NCBI GenBank assembly: GCA_029266415.1
Contig: JAQSWW010000018.1
Location: forward strand, 1-33,378
Source of the DNA: Actinomycetospora sp.
GTDB taxonomy: Bacteria > Actinomycetota > Actinomycetes > Mycobacteriales > Pseudonocardiaceae
Direction: 5' to 3'
Length of the DNA: 33,378 nt
Shown here: positions 23,843 to 31,460 of the stretch, piece after piece
How the letters are laid out: the number at the start of each line of letters is the position of its first letter
Numbering within the stretch: position 1 is the stretch's first letter
Made by a program: the position numbers and the translations under genes
The notes under the pieces: model-generated
The model's input: the letters and a program-made list of their open reading frames with translations, nothing else
Told to the model about the DNA's origin: nothing
Databases searched by the model: none

Positions 23843-23854
23843 ATCGTGCACGAT
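23843..23854. promoter_or_regulatory. Palindrome at the hydrolase transcription start
   Basis: ATCGTGCACGAT is a perfect 12-base palindrome centred 8-9 bases past the -10 box, over the predicted start. Its position is that of a repressor operator. No dedicated regulator gene is adjacent; the TetR at 25.2 kb is the nearest. Confidence 0.45.
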
Positions 23855-23881
23855 CCAATCGCCTGCGACGGAAGGACAGCG

Positions 23882-24715
23882 ATGCCCACGCTGAACGTCG
23901 GGAACGAGAACGGCAGCCCGGTCGACCTGTACTACGAGGACCACGGCGCCGGACGACCCGTCGTGCTCATCCACGGCTGGCCCCTCTCCGGCCGGTCCTG
24001 GGAGAAGCAGGTCCCGGCCCTGATCGACGCCGGCCACCGCGTCGTCACCTACGACCGCCGCGGCTTCGGGTCCTCGTCGCAGCCGTGGACCGGCTACGAC
24101 TACGACACCTTCGCCGCCGACCTCGACGCGCTGCTGCGCCACCTCGACCTGCGCGACGTCACGCTGGTCGGCTTCTCGATGGGCGGCGGCGAGGTCGCGC
24201 GCTACCTCGGCCGCCACGGCAGCGAGCGGGTCGCGCAGGCCGTCTTCGCCGGCGCCGTGCCGCCCTACCTCTACAAGACCGACGACAACCCCGACGGCGG
24301 GCTGGACGACGCCACCATCCAGGGTTTCCTCGACGGCGTCACCGGCGACCGCGTGGCGTTCCTCGACGGCTTCGTCACGACCTTCTTCACCGCCGGCGAC
24401 CGCTCGGACCTCATCAGCGAGCCCTCGCGGCTCTACCACCGCGAGATCGCCGAGTTCGCGTCGCCGAAGGGCACGCTCGAGTGCATCCGGGCCTTCGGCT
24501 ACACCGACTTCCGCGACGACCTCGCGAAGATCGACGTGCCGACCCTCGTGATCCACGGTGACTCGGACGCGATCGTGCCGTTCGAGGTCTCGGGCAAGCG
24601 CACCGCCGAGGCCGTGGAGAACAGCCGGACCGTCGTCGTCGCGGGCGGCCCGCACGGCTTCAACGCCACCCACGCCGACGAGTTCAACCAGGCGCTCGTC
24701 GAGTTCCTGGGCTGA
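23882..24715 (+). CDS. Alpha/beta hydrolase, chloroperoxidase-like
   Basis: A 277-residue hydrolase like cofactor-free (non-haem) chloroperoxidases and esterases. The oxyanion region is HGWPLSG (31-37); the nucleophile is Ser99 in GFSMGG; the acid is Asp229 in HGDSDAIVP; the base is His258 in GGPHGF. Length is normal for the group. AAGGA lies 6 bases before the ATG; the track's longer ORF includes the operator. Physiological substrate is probably an ester; halogenation is seen in vitro only for relatives. No signal peptide is visible, so it is cytoplasmic. Confidence 0.9.
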   Translation: MPTLNVGNENGSPVDLYYEDHGAGRPVVLIHGWPLSGRSWEKQVPALIDAGHRVVTYDRRGFGSSSQPWTGYDYDTFAADLDALLRHLDLRDVTLVGFSMGGGEVARYLGRHGSERVAQAVFAGAVPPYLYKTDDNPDGGLDDATIQGFLDGVTGDRVAFLDGFVTTFFTAGDRSDLISEPSRLYHREIAEFASPKGTLECIRAFGYTDFRDDLAKIDVPTLVIHGDSDAIVPFEVSGKRTAEAVENSRTVVVAGGPHGFNATHADEFNQALVEFLG

Positions 24716-24725
24716 TCCGCCCCGC

Positions 24726-25130
24726 TCAGGGGAGCACCGCCGTCGCGTCGATCTCGACGAGGAGGTCGGGCTCCCCGAGCGCGGTGACGCCGACCAGCGT
24801 GATCGCCGGCGTCACCTGACCCAGGTCGGCGGCCGCGCGCATCGCGCCCTCGCCGAACCCGGCCATCTTCTCCGGCGCCCAGTCGACGACGTAGACGGTC
24901 ATCTTCGCGACGTCGGCGAACGTCCCGCCGACCGCCGCGAGCGCGGTGGCCACGTTGCGGAAGGCCTGCTCGGTCTGGGCGGCGAGGTCGCCGGCGCCGA
25001 CCGGGGCGCCCTCGGCAGTCCGGGCCACCTGACCGGCGAGGTAGACCGTCCGCGTGCCCGTGGCCACCGCGACCTGGCGGTAGGCGTCGGGGGCGGGGAG
25101 TCCGGCGGGGTTGAGCAGTTCGACAGGCAC
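24726..25130 (-). CDS. RidA/YjgF-family protein without the catalytic Arg
   Basis: A 134-residue protein of the RidA family of trimeric enzymes that hydrolyse reactive imines. YLAGQVARTAEG, QTEQAFRNVATAL and MTVYVVDW are family segments. In true RidA a conserved Arg lies in a P-A-R-x pattern before the last strands; here it reads TPAITLVGV, so the Arg is Ile and imine deaminase activity is doubtful. The start is GTG with GGAGG 5 bases upstream. It diverges from the TetR gene across two operator-like repeats and is probably controlled by it. Confidence 0.88.
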   Translation of the reverse strand: MPVELLNPAGLPAPDAYRQVAVATGTRTVYLAGQVARTAEGAPVGAGDLAAQTEQAFRNVATALAAVGGTFADVAKMTVYVVDWAPEKMAGFGEGAMRAAADLGQVTPAITLVGVTALGEPDLLVEIDATAVLP

Positions 25131-25143
25131 GGTGACCTCCGGG

Positions 25144-25183
25144 TTGACATAGCGTTGTTATGGGTTTGTATAGCAGCGTTATG
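25144..25183. promoter_or_regulatory. Paired operators and promoter between RidA and TetR genes
   Basis: CATAGCGTTGTTATG (25148-25162) and TATAGCAGCGTTATG (25169-25183) are related imperfect palindromes whose centres are 21 bases apart, two helical turns. TTGACA (25144-25149) overlaps the first. A -10 such as TTGTAT (16-base spacing) or TATAGC (19) lies in or next to the second. This AT-rich island fits TetR autoregulation and control of the divergent RidA gene. Confidence 0.6.
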
Positions 25184-25196
25184 TCATCCTGGGCAA

Positions 25197-25802
25197 GTGC
25201 CGAAGCCCGCCGACCCCGCCGTCCGCGCCGCCCTGATCGAGCACGCGGCGAGCATGGTCGTCGCCCGCGAACCCGTGACGCTGCGCGCGCTCGCCACCCG
25301 CGCCGGCACGTCGACGATGGGCGTGTACACGCACTTCGGCGGCATGTCGGGGCTCTGGGCCGCGGTGCGCCAGGAGGGGTTCCTGCGGCTCGCCGCGCGC
25401 CTGGCGACCATGGCGCCGACCGACGACCCCGTCCGCGACCTCGGCGCGCTGGGCGCCGCCTACGCCGCGAACGCGCTGGAGCACCCCGCGCTCTACCGGC
25501 TGATGTTCGACGCCGCCGCCGACCTGCCCGACCCCGACGTCGCCGACGGCGCGTTCGCCCCGCTGGTCGACGGCGCCCGCCGCGCCCGGGAGGTCGGCCG
25601 GCTCGGCGACGTCGATCCCGTCGACGTCGCGACGCGCCTGTGGGCCGGCGGGCACGGCCTGGTGATGCTCGTGGTCACCGACGTCCTCCCCCGGGCGGCG
25701 CTGACCGCGCACGGGCCGGCGCTCAACGCCGCCGTGCTCATCGCCGCGGGCGACGACCCGCAGCGCTGCGCCGCGTCCGTGCAGCGCGGTTGGGACGGGT
25801 GA
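25197..25802 (+). CDS. TetR-family transcriptional regulator
   Basis: A 201-residue repressor. The N-terminal HTH at about 27-50 reads VTLRALATRAGTSTMGVYTHF, the typical TetR pattern ending in Y-x-H-F. The C-terminal ligand domain has ALYRLMFDAAADLP and a WAGGHGLVMLVVTD helix like TetR_C_33-type domains. The GTG at 25197 has no clear ribosome-binding site. The amidase start follows its stop by 3 bases, so the amidase may be in the same transcript, and the ligand may relate to an amide or enamine. Confidence 0.88.
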   Translation: MPKPADPAVRAALIEHAASMVVAREPVTLRALATRAGTSTMGVYTHFGGMSGLWAAVRQEGFLRLAARLATMAPTDDPVRDLGALGAAYAANALEHPALYRLMFDAAADLPDPDVADGAFAPLVDGARRAREVGRLGDVDPVDVATRLWAGGHGLVMLVVTDVLPRAALTAHGPALNAAVLIAAGDDPQRCAASVQRGWDG

Positions 25803-25805
25803 GCG

Positions 25806-27164
25806 GTGCCGTCAGGTTCCCGCCCCGTGGATGCCGCCGCGCTCGTCGCCGACACCCCCCGCGCCCAGGCCGCCGCCCTGCGGGCCGGAAACGTCACCGC
25901 CGTCGAGCTGGCCGCGGCGACGGTCGCGGTGGCGCGCGAGGTCGACGCGCGGCTCAACGCCTTCGCCGAGATCGACGCCGACGGCGCGCGGGTCGCGGCG
26001 CAGGAGGCCGACCGCCGGCGCGCGGCGGGCGAGGACGGGCCGCTGCTCGGGGTCCCGATCGCGCTCAAGGACGACCTCGACGCCGCCGGCCACGTCACGT
26101 CCTGGGGGACGCGGGCGCGGCGCACCCCCGCGAGCGCGGACGACCGCGTCGTCACCCGCCTGCGCGCCGGCGGTCTCGTGCCCGTGGGGCGCACGACGCT
26201 GCCCGAGCTGGCCCTCTACGGGTTCACCGAGTCGGCGCGGTTCGGCGTCACGCGCAACCCCGCCGACGTCACCCGCACGCCCGGCGGGTCGTCCGGGGGC
26301 TCCGCGGCGGCGGTCGCGGGTGGGGCGGTCGGCATCGCGACAGCGAGCGACGGGGCGGGCTCGATCCGCATCCCCGCGTCGTGCTGCGGGCTCGTCGGCA
26401 TCAAGCCCGGCGCCGGCCGGACGCCCGGCGGCGGGTGGAACGGGCTCTCGGTGCAGGGCTGCCTGACCCGCCGCGTCGCCGACTCCGCGCTCTACCTCGA
26501 CCTCGTCGGGGACTTCCCCGCCCCGCTCGCCGAGGCCGCCGAGCAGGACCCGCCGCCGTTGCGCGTCGGCATCGACCTCGCCTCCCCGGTGACGCCGGCG
26601 CTGCCGCTGGACCACGAGCTGGAGGACGCGGTCGGCGGCACCGCGGAGCTCCTCGCCGGGCTCGGGCACGACGTGCGCGAGGTCCGCGTGCCCTACGGCC
26701 TCGCGTCGCTGCCCTTCGTCGCCCGCATGCTCGACGGGCTCGCGCAGGCCGCGGACGACGTCGACGACCCCGAGCGCCTGGAGGCCCGCACCGCCGAGGT
26801 GGTGCGCCTGGGGCGGCTCGTCCCGCACGCGGTGATCGGCCGGGCCCGGCGGCAGGGCGAGGCGTTCGGGCGCCGGGTGCTCGCCGACCTCGGCGTCGAC
26901 GTCCTGCTCACCCCGCCTGCGCGCGGCCCCGCAGTGCCGATCGGGCACTGGGACGGCCGCCGGGGTCTGGTCACGATGCTCGCGCAGGCCCGCCACTACG
27001 CGCACACGCCGGCCTGGAACCACACCGGCCAGCCCGCGGCGGTGCTGCCGGCGGGCACGTCGCGCGCCGGGCTGCCGCTGGCCGCGCAGCTGGTGGTGCC
27101 GCCGGGGGAGGACGCGCGGCTGGTGTCGCTGGCCGGGCAGCTGGAGCGCGCCCGCGAGGAGTAG
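25806..27164 (+). CDS. Amidase-signature family hydrolase
   Basis: A 452-residue amidase. The Ser-cisSer-Lys triad can be placed: Lys88 in LGVPIALKDDLD, the cis-Ser in GGSSGGSAAAV (about 162-163) and the nucleophile Ser186 in SDGAGSIRIP. The family's usual TGGS is AGS preceded by Gly here, a small deviation. After about residue 210 the sequence is shorter and more variable than in GatA. The end, ARHYAHTPAWNHTGQPAAVLPAG, is a typical C-terminal amidase segment. GTG start 3 bases after TetR. Likely converts a small amide to acid and ammonia. Confidence 0.9.
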   Translation: MPSGSRPVDAAALVADTPRAQAAALRAGNVTAVELAAATVAVAREVDARLNAFAEIDADGARVAAQEADRRRAAGEDGPLLGVPIALKDDLDAAGHVTSWGTRARRTPASADDRVVTRLRAGGLVPVGRTTLPELALYGFTESARFGVTRNPADVTRTPGGSSGGSAAAVAGGAVGIATASDGAGSIRIPASCCGLVGIKPGAGRTPGGGWNGLSVQGCLTRRVADSALYLDLVGDFPAPLAEAAEQDPPPLRVGIDLASPVTPALPLDHELEDAVGGTAELLAGLGHDVREVRVPYGLASLPFVARMLDGLAQAADDVDDPERLEARTAEVVRLGRLVPHAVIGRARRQGEAFGRRVLADLGVDVLLTPPARGPAVPIGHWDGRRGLVTMLAQARHYAHTPAWNHTGQPAAVLPAGTSRAGLPLAAQLVVPPGEDARLVSLAGQLERAREE

Positions 27165-27239
27165 CGCGCGCCACGGGTCGGGCCGGTGATCTCCGGGTAG
27201 CCCCGCGGCGGCCGAGCCGGCGCCGTCACGAGGAGATCC

Positions 27240-28214
27240 ATGACCCCGCACGAGGCGGTGCTCCCCGTGCTGCGGGCGTTCCGCACCGATCCCTCGCCGC
27301 GGGGTGACGGCCGCACCCGGCACAACTTCGCGGTGCTCGCACGGGCCGCCGCCGACGCCCTCGACGTCGCCCGGCTCGCCGAGGCCCACCTCGACGCGCT
27401 GACGGTCCGGTACGAGATCGACGGCGGCACGCTCCCGGCCGGCTCGTGCTGGGGCGTCTACGCCGCCGAGTCCGGGACCGACCGCGTGCACGCCGAGCAC
27501 GTCGCGGACGGGGGCTGGCGGCTCGCGGGCCGCAAGCCGTTCTGCTCGGGTGCGGCCGGCCCGTGCACCCACGCGCTGGTCACGGCGCACGCCGACGACG
27601 GGCGCCGGCTGTTCGCCGTCGACCTCGCGGCCGAGGGGATCACCGTGCACCCCGGGGACTGGCGCGCGCTCGGCATGCGCGGCAGCGCCGCGGCCACCGT
27701 CGACCTCGACGACGTCGTGGCCGAGCCGGTCGGCGGGCCCGCGGCCTACCTCGACCGCCCCGGCTTCTGGCACGGCGCGATCGCCGTCGCGGCGGCCTGG
27801 TACGGCGGTGCTGTCGGGGTGGCGGCGCCGCTGCGCCGGGCGGGGGTGGACGGCCGCCTCGACGCCCACGGCCTGGCCCACCTCGGTGCCGTCGACGCCG
27901 CCCTCGCCGCCGCGAGGGCGGTGCTGCGCGAGGCCGCGGCGGTGCTGGACGAGGGGCCGGTCGAGAGCGTTCCCGTGTCCCGGCGCCGCGCGATGCAGGT
28001 GCGCGCGGTGGTCGAGACGGCGGTGGAGAGCGCGCTGGCGCGCACCGGCCGCGCGCTGGGCCCCGTCCCGGTGGTGCGCGACGCGGAGCACGCGCAGCGT
28101 GTCGCCGACCTCGAGGTCTACGTGCGCCAGAGCCACGCCGAGCGCGACCTGGCGACGCTGGGGGAGCTGGCCGGTGAGGCCGGCGACCCCGGCGGCGAGG
28201 ACCTGCTCCTGTGA
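27240..28214 (+). CDS. Acyl-CoA dehydrogenase-like flavoprotein
   Basis: A 324-residue protein with the middle and C-terminal architecture of acyl-CoA dehydrogenases: GRKPFCSGAAGPCTHALVTA (about 97-116) and RALGMRGSAAATVDLDDVV (about 141-159) are typical beta-domain segments, followed by a helical domain. It is about 50 residues shorter than usual, with a reduced N-terminal domain, and I cannot place the catalytic Glu. It probably binds FAD; the substrate may not be a CoA ester. GAGGAGATCC lies before the ATG. Its stop overlaps the PIG-L start (GTGA), making it first of four coupled genes. Confidence 0.85.
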   Translation: MTPHEAVLPVLRAFRTDPSPRGDGRTRHNFAVLARAAADALDVARLAEAHLDALTVRYEIDGGTLPAGSCWGVYAAESGTDRVHAEHVADGGWRLAGRKPFCSGAAGPCTHALVTAHADDGRRLFAVDLAAEGITVHPGDWRALGMRGSAAATVDLDDVVAEPVGGPAAYLDRPGFWHGAIAVAAAWYGGAVGVAAPLRRAGVDGRLDAHGLAHLGAVDAALAAARAVLREAAAVLDEGPVESVPVSRRRAMQVRAVVETAVESALARTGRALGPVPVVRDAEHAQRVADLEVYVRQSHAERDLATLGELAGEAGDPGGEDLLL

Positions 28215-28957
28215 GCGCGCCGTCGCTGCGCGGGGACGGGACCTCGGAGGACGTGTGGTGGGGCCCGGGCGGCCTCGACGCCGTGCCCGGCGCCGATCCG
28301 GCGGCGGTGCGCCCGCCCGGTCGGGTCGTCGTCGTCGCCCCGCACCCCGACGACGAGGTGCTCGGCGCGGGCGGCACGCTCGCGGTCTGGGCCGCCGAGG
28401 GCAGCGAGGTCGCGGTCGTCGCCGTCACCGACGGCGAGGGCTCGCACCCCGGGAGCCCGACGCTGACGCCGGCGCAGCTCGCGATGCGCCGCGCGGTCGA
28501 GCGGGAGCACGCGCTGGCCGCCCTGGGCCTCGGGGCGCCCGTGGTGCACCGGCTCGGGCTCCCCGACGCCGGCGTCGGGGCCGACGACGTCGCGCGGGGG
28601 CTCGCCCGGCTGCTGCGCGCCGGCGACACGGTGCTCGTCCCCGTCGCCGGCGACGGCCACCCGGACCACGACGCCACCGCCGACGGCGGGGCGCGGGCCG
28701 CCGCCGGCGCCGGGGTGACGTGCTGGCGTTACCCGGTGTGGCTCTGGCACTGGGCCCGCCCCGGCGCGGTGTCCTTCGTCGGGGCCCGGCGGCTGTTCCT
28801 GCCCGCGGGGGCGGTCCGCGCGAAGGCCGCCGCCATCGCGTGCTTCACCACCCAGATCGCGCCGCTCTCGCCCGACCCGCGGGACGCGGTGATCCTCGCC
28901 GAGCCGGTGCTGGCGCGCTTCCGGCGCGACGCCGAGATCGTCTGGGGGCCCCGGTGA
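28211..28957 (+). CDS. PIG-L family deacetylase
   Basis: A 248-residue LmbE/PIG-L protein, a zinc-dependent N-deacetylase family acting on N-acetylglucosamine-type sugars (relatives: MshB, GlcNAc-PI deacetylase). PHPDDE (44-49) gives the zinc His/Asp and the catalytic Asp; GHPDHDA (149-155) supplies a further zinc His. A WRYPVWLWHWA segment near residue 180 is characteristic of the subgroup found in this cassette. GTGA overlap with the genes on both sides. It lies in the cytoplasm and would expose a free amine for the following methyltransferase or an acyl transfer. Confidence 0.93.
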   Translation: MSAPSLRGDGTSEDVWWGPGGLDAVPGADPAAVRPPGRVVVVAPHPDDEVLGAGGTLAVWAAEGSEVAVVAVTDGEGSHPGSPTLTPAQLAMRRAVEREHALAALGLGAPVVHRLGLPDAGVGADDVARGLARLLRAGDTVLVPVAGDGHPDHDATADGGARAAAGAGVTCWRYPVWLWHWARPGAVSFVGARRLFLPAGAVRAKAAAIACFTTQIAPLSPDPRDAVILAEPVLARFRRDAEIVWGPR

Positions 28958-29562
28958 GCCTGCCCCCCGAGCACTTCGACGACATCTACGCCCGCGAGGA
29001 CGACCCCTGGGGCATCGAGCACGGGTGGTACGAGGAGCGCAAGCGCGCCTGCGTGCTCGCCGCGCTGCCCCGCGAGCGCTACGCGCGGGCCTTCGAGCCG
29101 GGCTGCGCCGGCGGGGCGCTGACCGCGGGGCTCGCCGCGCGCTGCGACGAGCTCGTCAGCTGGGACCCGGTCGCGCGCGCGGTGGAGACGGCGCGGGAGC
29201 GGCTCGTCGGCAGCGGCCACGTCCGGGTCGAGCAGGCCGCCCTGCCCGCGCGCACGCCCGAGGGCACGTTCGACCTCGTCGTCGTCTCGGAGCTCGTCTA
29301 CTACCTCGACGCCGACGACCGCGAGGCGTTCTGGCGCACGATCGAGGACCGCCTGCGCCCGGGTGGCCACCTCGTCGCCGTGCACTGGCTGCGGGAGGCG
29401 CCGGAGTACCCCGTCGAGGGCGCGCGGGTGCACGACGAGCTCGCCGCCCGCCCCGCCTTCGCCCGCACGGTGCGCCACGACGAGGCCGACTTCCGCCTCG
29501 AGGTGTACGCGCGCGTGCCCCCGGAGCCGCGGTCGGTGGCCCAGGAGACGGGGCTGCGGTGA
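28954..29562 (+). CDS. NodS-like SAM-dependent methyltransferase
   Basis: A 202-residue methyltransferase of the NodS-like group, whose namesake N-methylates the deacetylated sugar amine of rhizobial Nod factors. The N-terminus FDDIYAREDDPWGIEHGWYEERK is distinctive. AFEPGCAGGALTAGLA (about 46) is motif I, with Asp in SWDPVARAV ending strand 2. VVVSELVYYLDADD and RPGGHLVAVHW complete the core. GTG start and end are both GTGA overlaps. The amine substrate is inferred from its PIG-L neighbour. Confidence 0.9.
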   Translation: MSLPPEHFDDIYAREDDPWGIEHGWYEERKRACVLAALPRERYARAFEPGCAGGALTAGLAARCDELVSWDPVARAVETARERLVGSGHVRVEQAALPARTPEGTFDLVVVSELVYYLDADDREAFWRTIEDRLRPGGHLVAVHWLREAPEYPVEGARVHDELAARPAFARTVRHDEADFRLEVYARVPPEPRSVAQETGLR

Positions 29563-30314
29563 GCAGCACCCCGCTGGTCGGCGTCGTCGTCCCCGCGCAC
29601 GACGAGGAGGAGCTGCTCGCGGACTGCCTCGCGGGCCTGCGGGAGGCGGCGCGCGCCGTCGCGGACCGGGCACGGGTGTGCGTCGTGGTCGTCGCCGACG
29701 ACTGCTCCGACGGCACCGAGGCCCTCGCGCGCCGCCACCGCGTCGGCGTGGTGCGGGTGGCCGCGCACAACGTCGGGCGGGCGCGGGCCGCGGGCGCGGA
29801 CGTGCTGCTGTCGCGGCCCGCAGGACCGGCGACGTGGCTGGCGACCACGGACGCCGACTCGGTGGTGCCGCCGGACTGGCTCGCCGCCCAGCTCGACGCC
29901 CGGGACGCGGGCGCCGACGCGTGGGTCGGCACGGTCGAGGTCGCCGACTGGTCGGGCCTGCCCGCGCCGGTGCGGGCCCGGTACCGCGCCGCCTACGCCC
30001 ACCGCGCCGGCGGCGACCGGCACCGTCACGTGCACGGCGCGAGCCTCGGCGTCGCCGCACGCGCCTACCGCGGGGTCGGGGGCTTCCCGTCGCTGGCGTC
30101 GGGGGAGGACGTCGCACTGGTGCGCCGCCTCGACGAGGCGGGCCTGCGCGTCCTCCGCGACCCCGTCCACCCGGTGGCCACGAGCGCCCGCACCGCGGCG
30201 CGCGCCCCGGACGGATTCGCGTCCCATTTGCGAGGATTGGCCGAGATGCATGTCATCCCCGCCGCCCCGGGTACCAGTCCGCACGAGGGCGGGTCGGCGG
30301 CCCGCATCTCCTGA
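29559..30314 (+). CDS. Family 2 glycosyltransferase
   Basis: A 251-residue GT-A fold glycosyltransferase. VGVVVPAHDEEELLADCL opens it; VVVADDCSDGT supplies the nucleotide-binding Asp; ATTDADSVVPPDW holds the metal-binding DAD; GEDVALVRRL is the ED base motif. No membrane segment is found, so it works in the cytoplasm or at the membrane surface. Fourth gene of the coupled cassette, GTGA overlap with the methyltransferase. The donor and acceptor are unknown. The product could be a glycosylated small molecule or glycolipid. Confidence 0.9.
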   Translation: MSSTPLVGVVVPAHDEEELLADCLAGLREAARAVADRARVCVVVVADDCSDGTEALARRHRVGVVRVAAHNVGRARAAGADVLLSRPAGPATWLATTDADSVVPPDWLAAQLDARDAGADAWVGTVEVADWSGLPAPVRARYRAAYAHRAGGDRHRHVHGASLGVAARAYRGVGGFPSLASGEDVALVRRLDEAGLRVLRDPVHPVATSARTAARAPDGFASHLRGLAEMHVIPAAPGTSPHEGGSAARIS

Positions 30315-30412
30315 CGGGTCCGTCCCGTCACGACCGCTCGAGACCTGTGGCGGTGGCCAGGACGTCAGCCACGCGCGCTCGAGGCCGGGCGCGCCACCTC
30401 AGGAGCTGCCGC

Positions 30413-30457
30413 ATGACCGAGTTCCACGCCCCTCCCGACCGGCGGGCCGCGTCGTGA
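30413..30457 (+). CDS. Possible 14-residue coupling peptide
   Basis: ATG at 30413 follows AGGAGCTGCCGC, a proper ribosome-binding site, and opens 14 codons ending in TGA that overlap the next GTG (GTGA). The next gene has no ribosome-binding site of its own. The short ORF may act as a leader that delivers ribosomes to it. Too short to prove by composition. Confidence 0.4.
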   Translation: MTEFHAPPDRRAAS

Positions 30458-30675
30458 GCGCCGACTCCGCCGCCTGGCGGGAGCACGTCGACGCCGTCCT
30501 CGACCCGCGCTTCGAGCAGGCGTTCGCCATCCTCGACGCCGTGCAGGCGGAGCGGCAGCGCCCCGCCGACGCGCAGCGCGCCGCCCGGATCCTGCAGCTG
30601 CGCCGCGAGCTCGCGGCGCTGCTCCTCGAGGTCGACGGGCAGCGCTTCCGGTCCGGCCCGCGGGGCGCGGGATGA
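30454..30675 (+). CDS. Small helical protein
   Basis: A 73-residue protein predicted almost all helical: AWREHVDAVLDPRFEQAFAILDAVQAERQ and RAARILQLRRELAALLLEVDGQ could form a short coiled-coil hairpin. No membrane segment and no known family. The GTG start overlaps the stop of the 14-codon ORF. It lies about 140 bases after the glycosyltransferase and about 145 before a STAS gene, so it could be linked to either. Confidence 0.55.
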   Translation: MSADSAAWREHVDAVLDPRFEQAFAILDAVQAERQRPADAQRAARILQLRRELAALLLEVDGQRFRSGPRGAG

Positions 30676-30820
30676 GCGCCGTGGCGACGGGCTCGTGCGC
30701 TGGACCGTCGCAGCGGGTAACCTCCTCGTCACAGCAGCGGTTGAGACCTCCACGCCGCGACGGATCGAGCGGACCCCCCGTCCCTGGGGTGGACGCGCGC
30801 GGTCGCACGAGGAGGGCCCG

Positions 30821-31243
30821 ATGAGCATCGACTCCGAAGCGCCGGTCCGGGCGCGCACCGCTGACGTCGACCTGCCCGCCGATCTCCCCGAGCGTCGCCG
30901 TGCCGCGGTCGCGGAGGCCGTCCTGCAGGCCGAGCCCGCGAGCAGCGGCAACCGCCGGGCCGCGGTCGGCGTGCGCCGCTACGGCCCCGGCTGCGTGGCC
31001 CTCGCCCTGCGCGGGCGCTTCGACCGGGCGGGACGCGAGCGCCTGCGCGCGCTGGCCGCCGAGGTCGAGCGCCAGGCGCGCACCGAGCTCGTCATCGACC
31101 TCTCGGGGCTCGAGCAGTGCGACGCCGGCCTCGCCCGCGTGCTCGCGCGGCTACGCATCCGGTGCCTGGCGCGCGAGGCGCGCGTCGAGCTGCACGACCC
31201 GCCCGAGGCCCTGGCCGCGGAGCTCGGCCAGTTCCGCCTCTGA
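30821..31243 (+). CDS. STAS-like protein, phosphosite replaced by Ala
   Basis: A 140-residue protein with an acidic N-terminal extension of about 50 residues and a STAS domain at about 52-138. Strand VALALRGRF, helix ERLRALAAEVERQ, then ELVIDLSGLEQCDAGLARVLARL. In antagonists the last motif reads D-S-S/T-G; here it is D-A-G, so the phosphorylatable Ser is missing. GAGGAGGG lies 6 bases before the ATG; the longer track ORF is unsupported. It may be an always-active antagonist or a non-regulatory STAS protein. The anti-sigma ATPase partner could be the RsbW-like protein at 20.6 kb. Confidence 0.75.
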   Translation: MSIDSEAPVRARTADVDLPADLPERRRAAVAEAVLQAEPASSGNRRAAVGVRRYGPGCVALALRGRFDRAGRERLRALAAEVERQARTELVIDLSGLEQCDAGLARVLARLRIRCLAREARVELHDPPEALAAELGQFRL

Positions 31244-31271
31244 CCCCGCGGCGGGTGGCACGATCGGGCCC

Positions 31272-31460
31272 GTGATCGGGGACGACGACCGCGTCGCGGC
31301 GGTGATGACGCCGGCCGAGCGGGCGGCGAGCACCGTCGACACCTCCGGCGAGCACTGCCCGATGTGCGCCGCCGCCCACGCCTGGGTCGGGCTCGGGGCC
31401 GATCGTCTTCGCTCACGTGGCGGTCAGAAGCCGTTCGGGTCGGTCGCCGTGGTCTCGTAG
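31272..31460 (+). CDS. Possible truncated small ORF with CxxC
   Basis: A 62-residue ORF with GTG start shortly after the STAS gene. AERAASTVDTSGEHCPMCAAAHAWVGLG contains a CPMC pair, but no second Cys pair follows. The last 12 codons overlap the opposite-strand repeat gene. It may be the 5' part of a gene whose 3' end was lost, or not coding. Confidence 0.3.
   Translation: MIGDDDRVAAVMTPAERAASTVDTSGEHCPMCAAAHAWVGLGADRLRSRGGQKPFGSVAVVS

Noticed and set aside
25812-28136. Minus-strand 774-residue ORF
   Set aside because: It is antisense to the amidase and acyl-CoA dehydrogenase genes, of shadow composition; long antisense ORFs are expected at this GC content.
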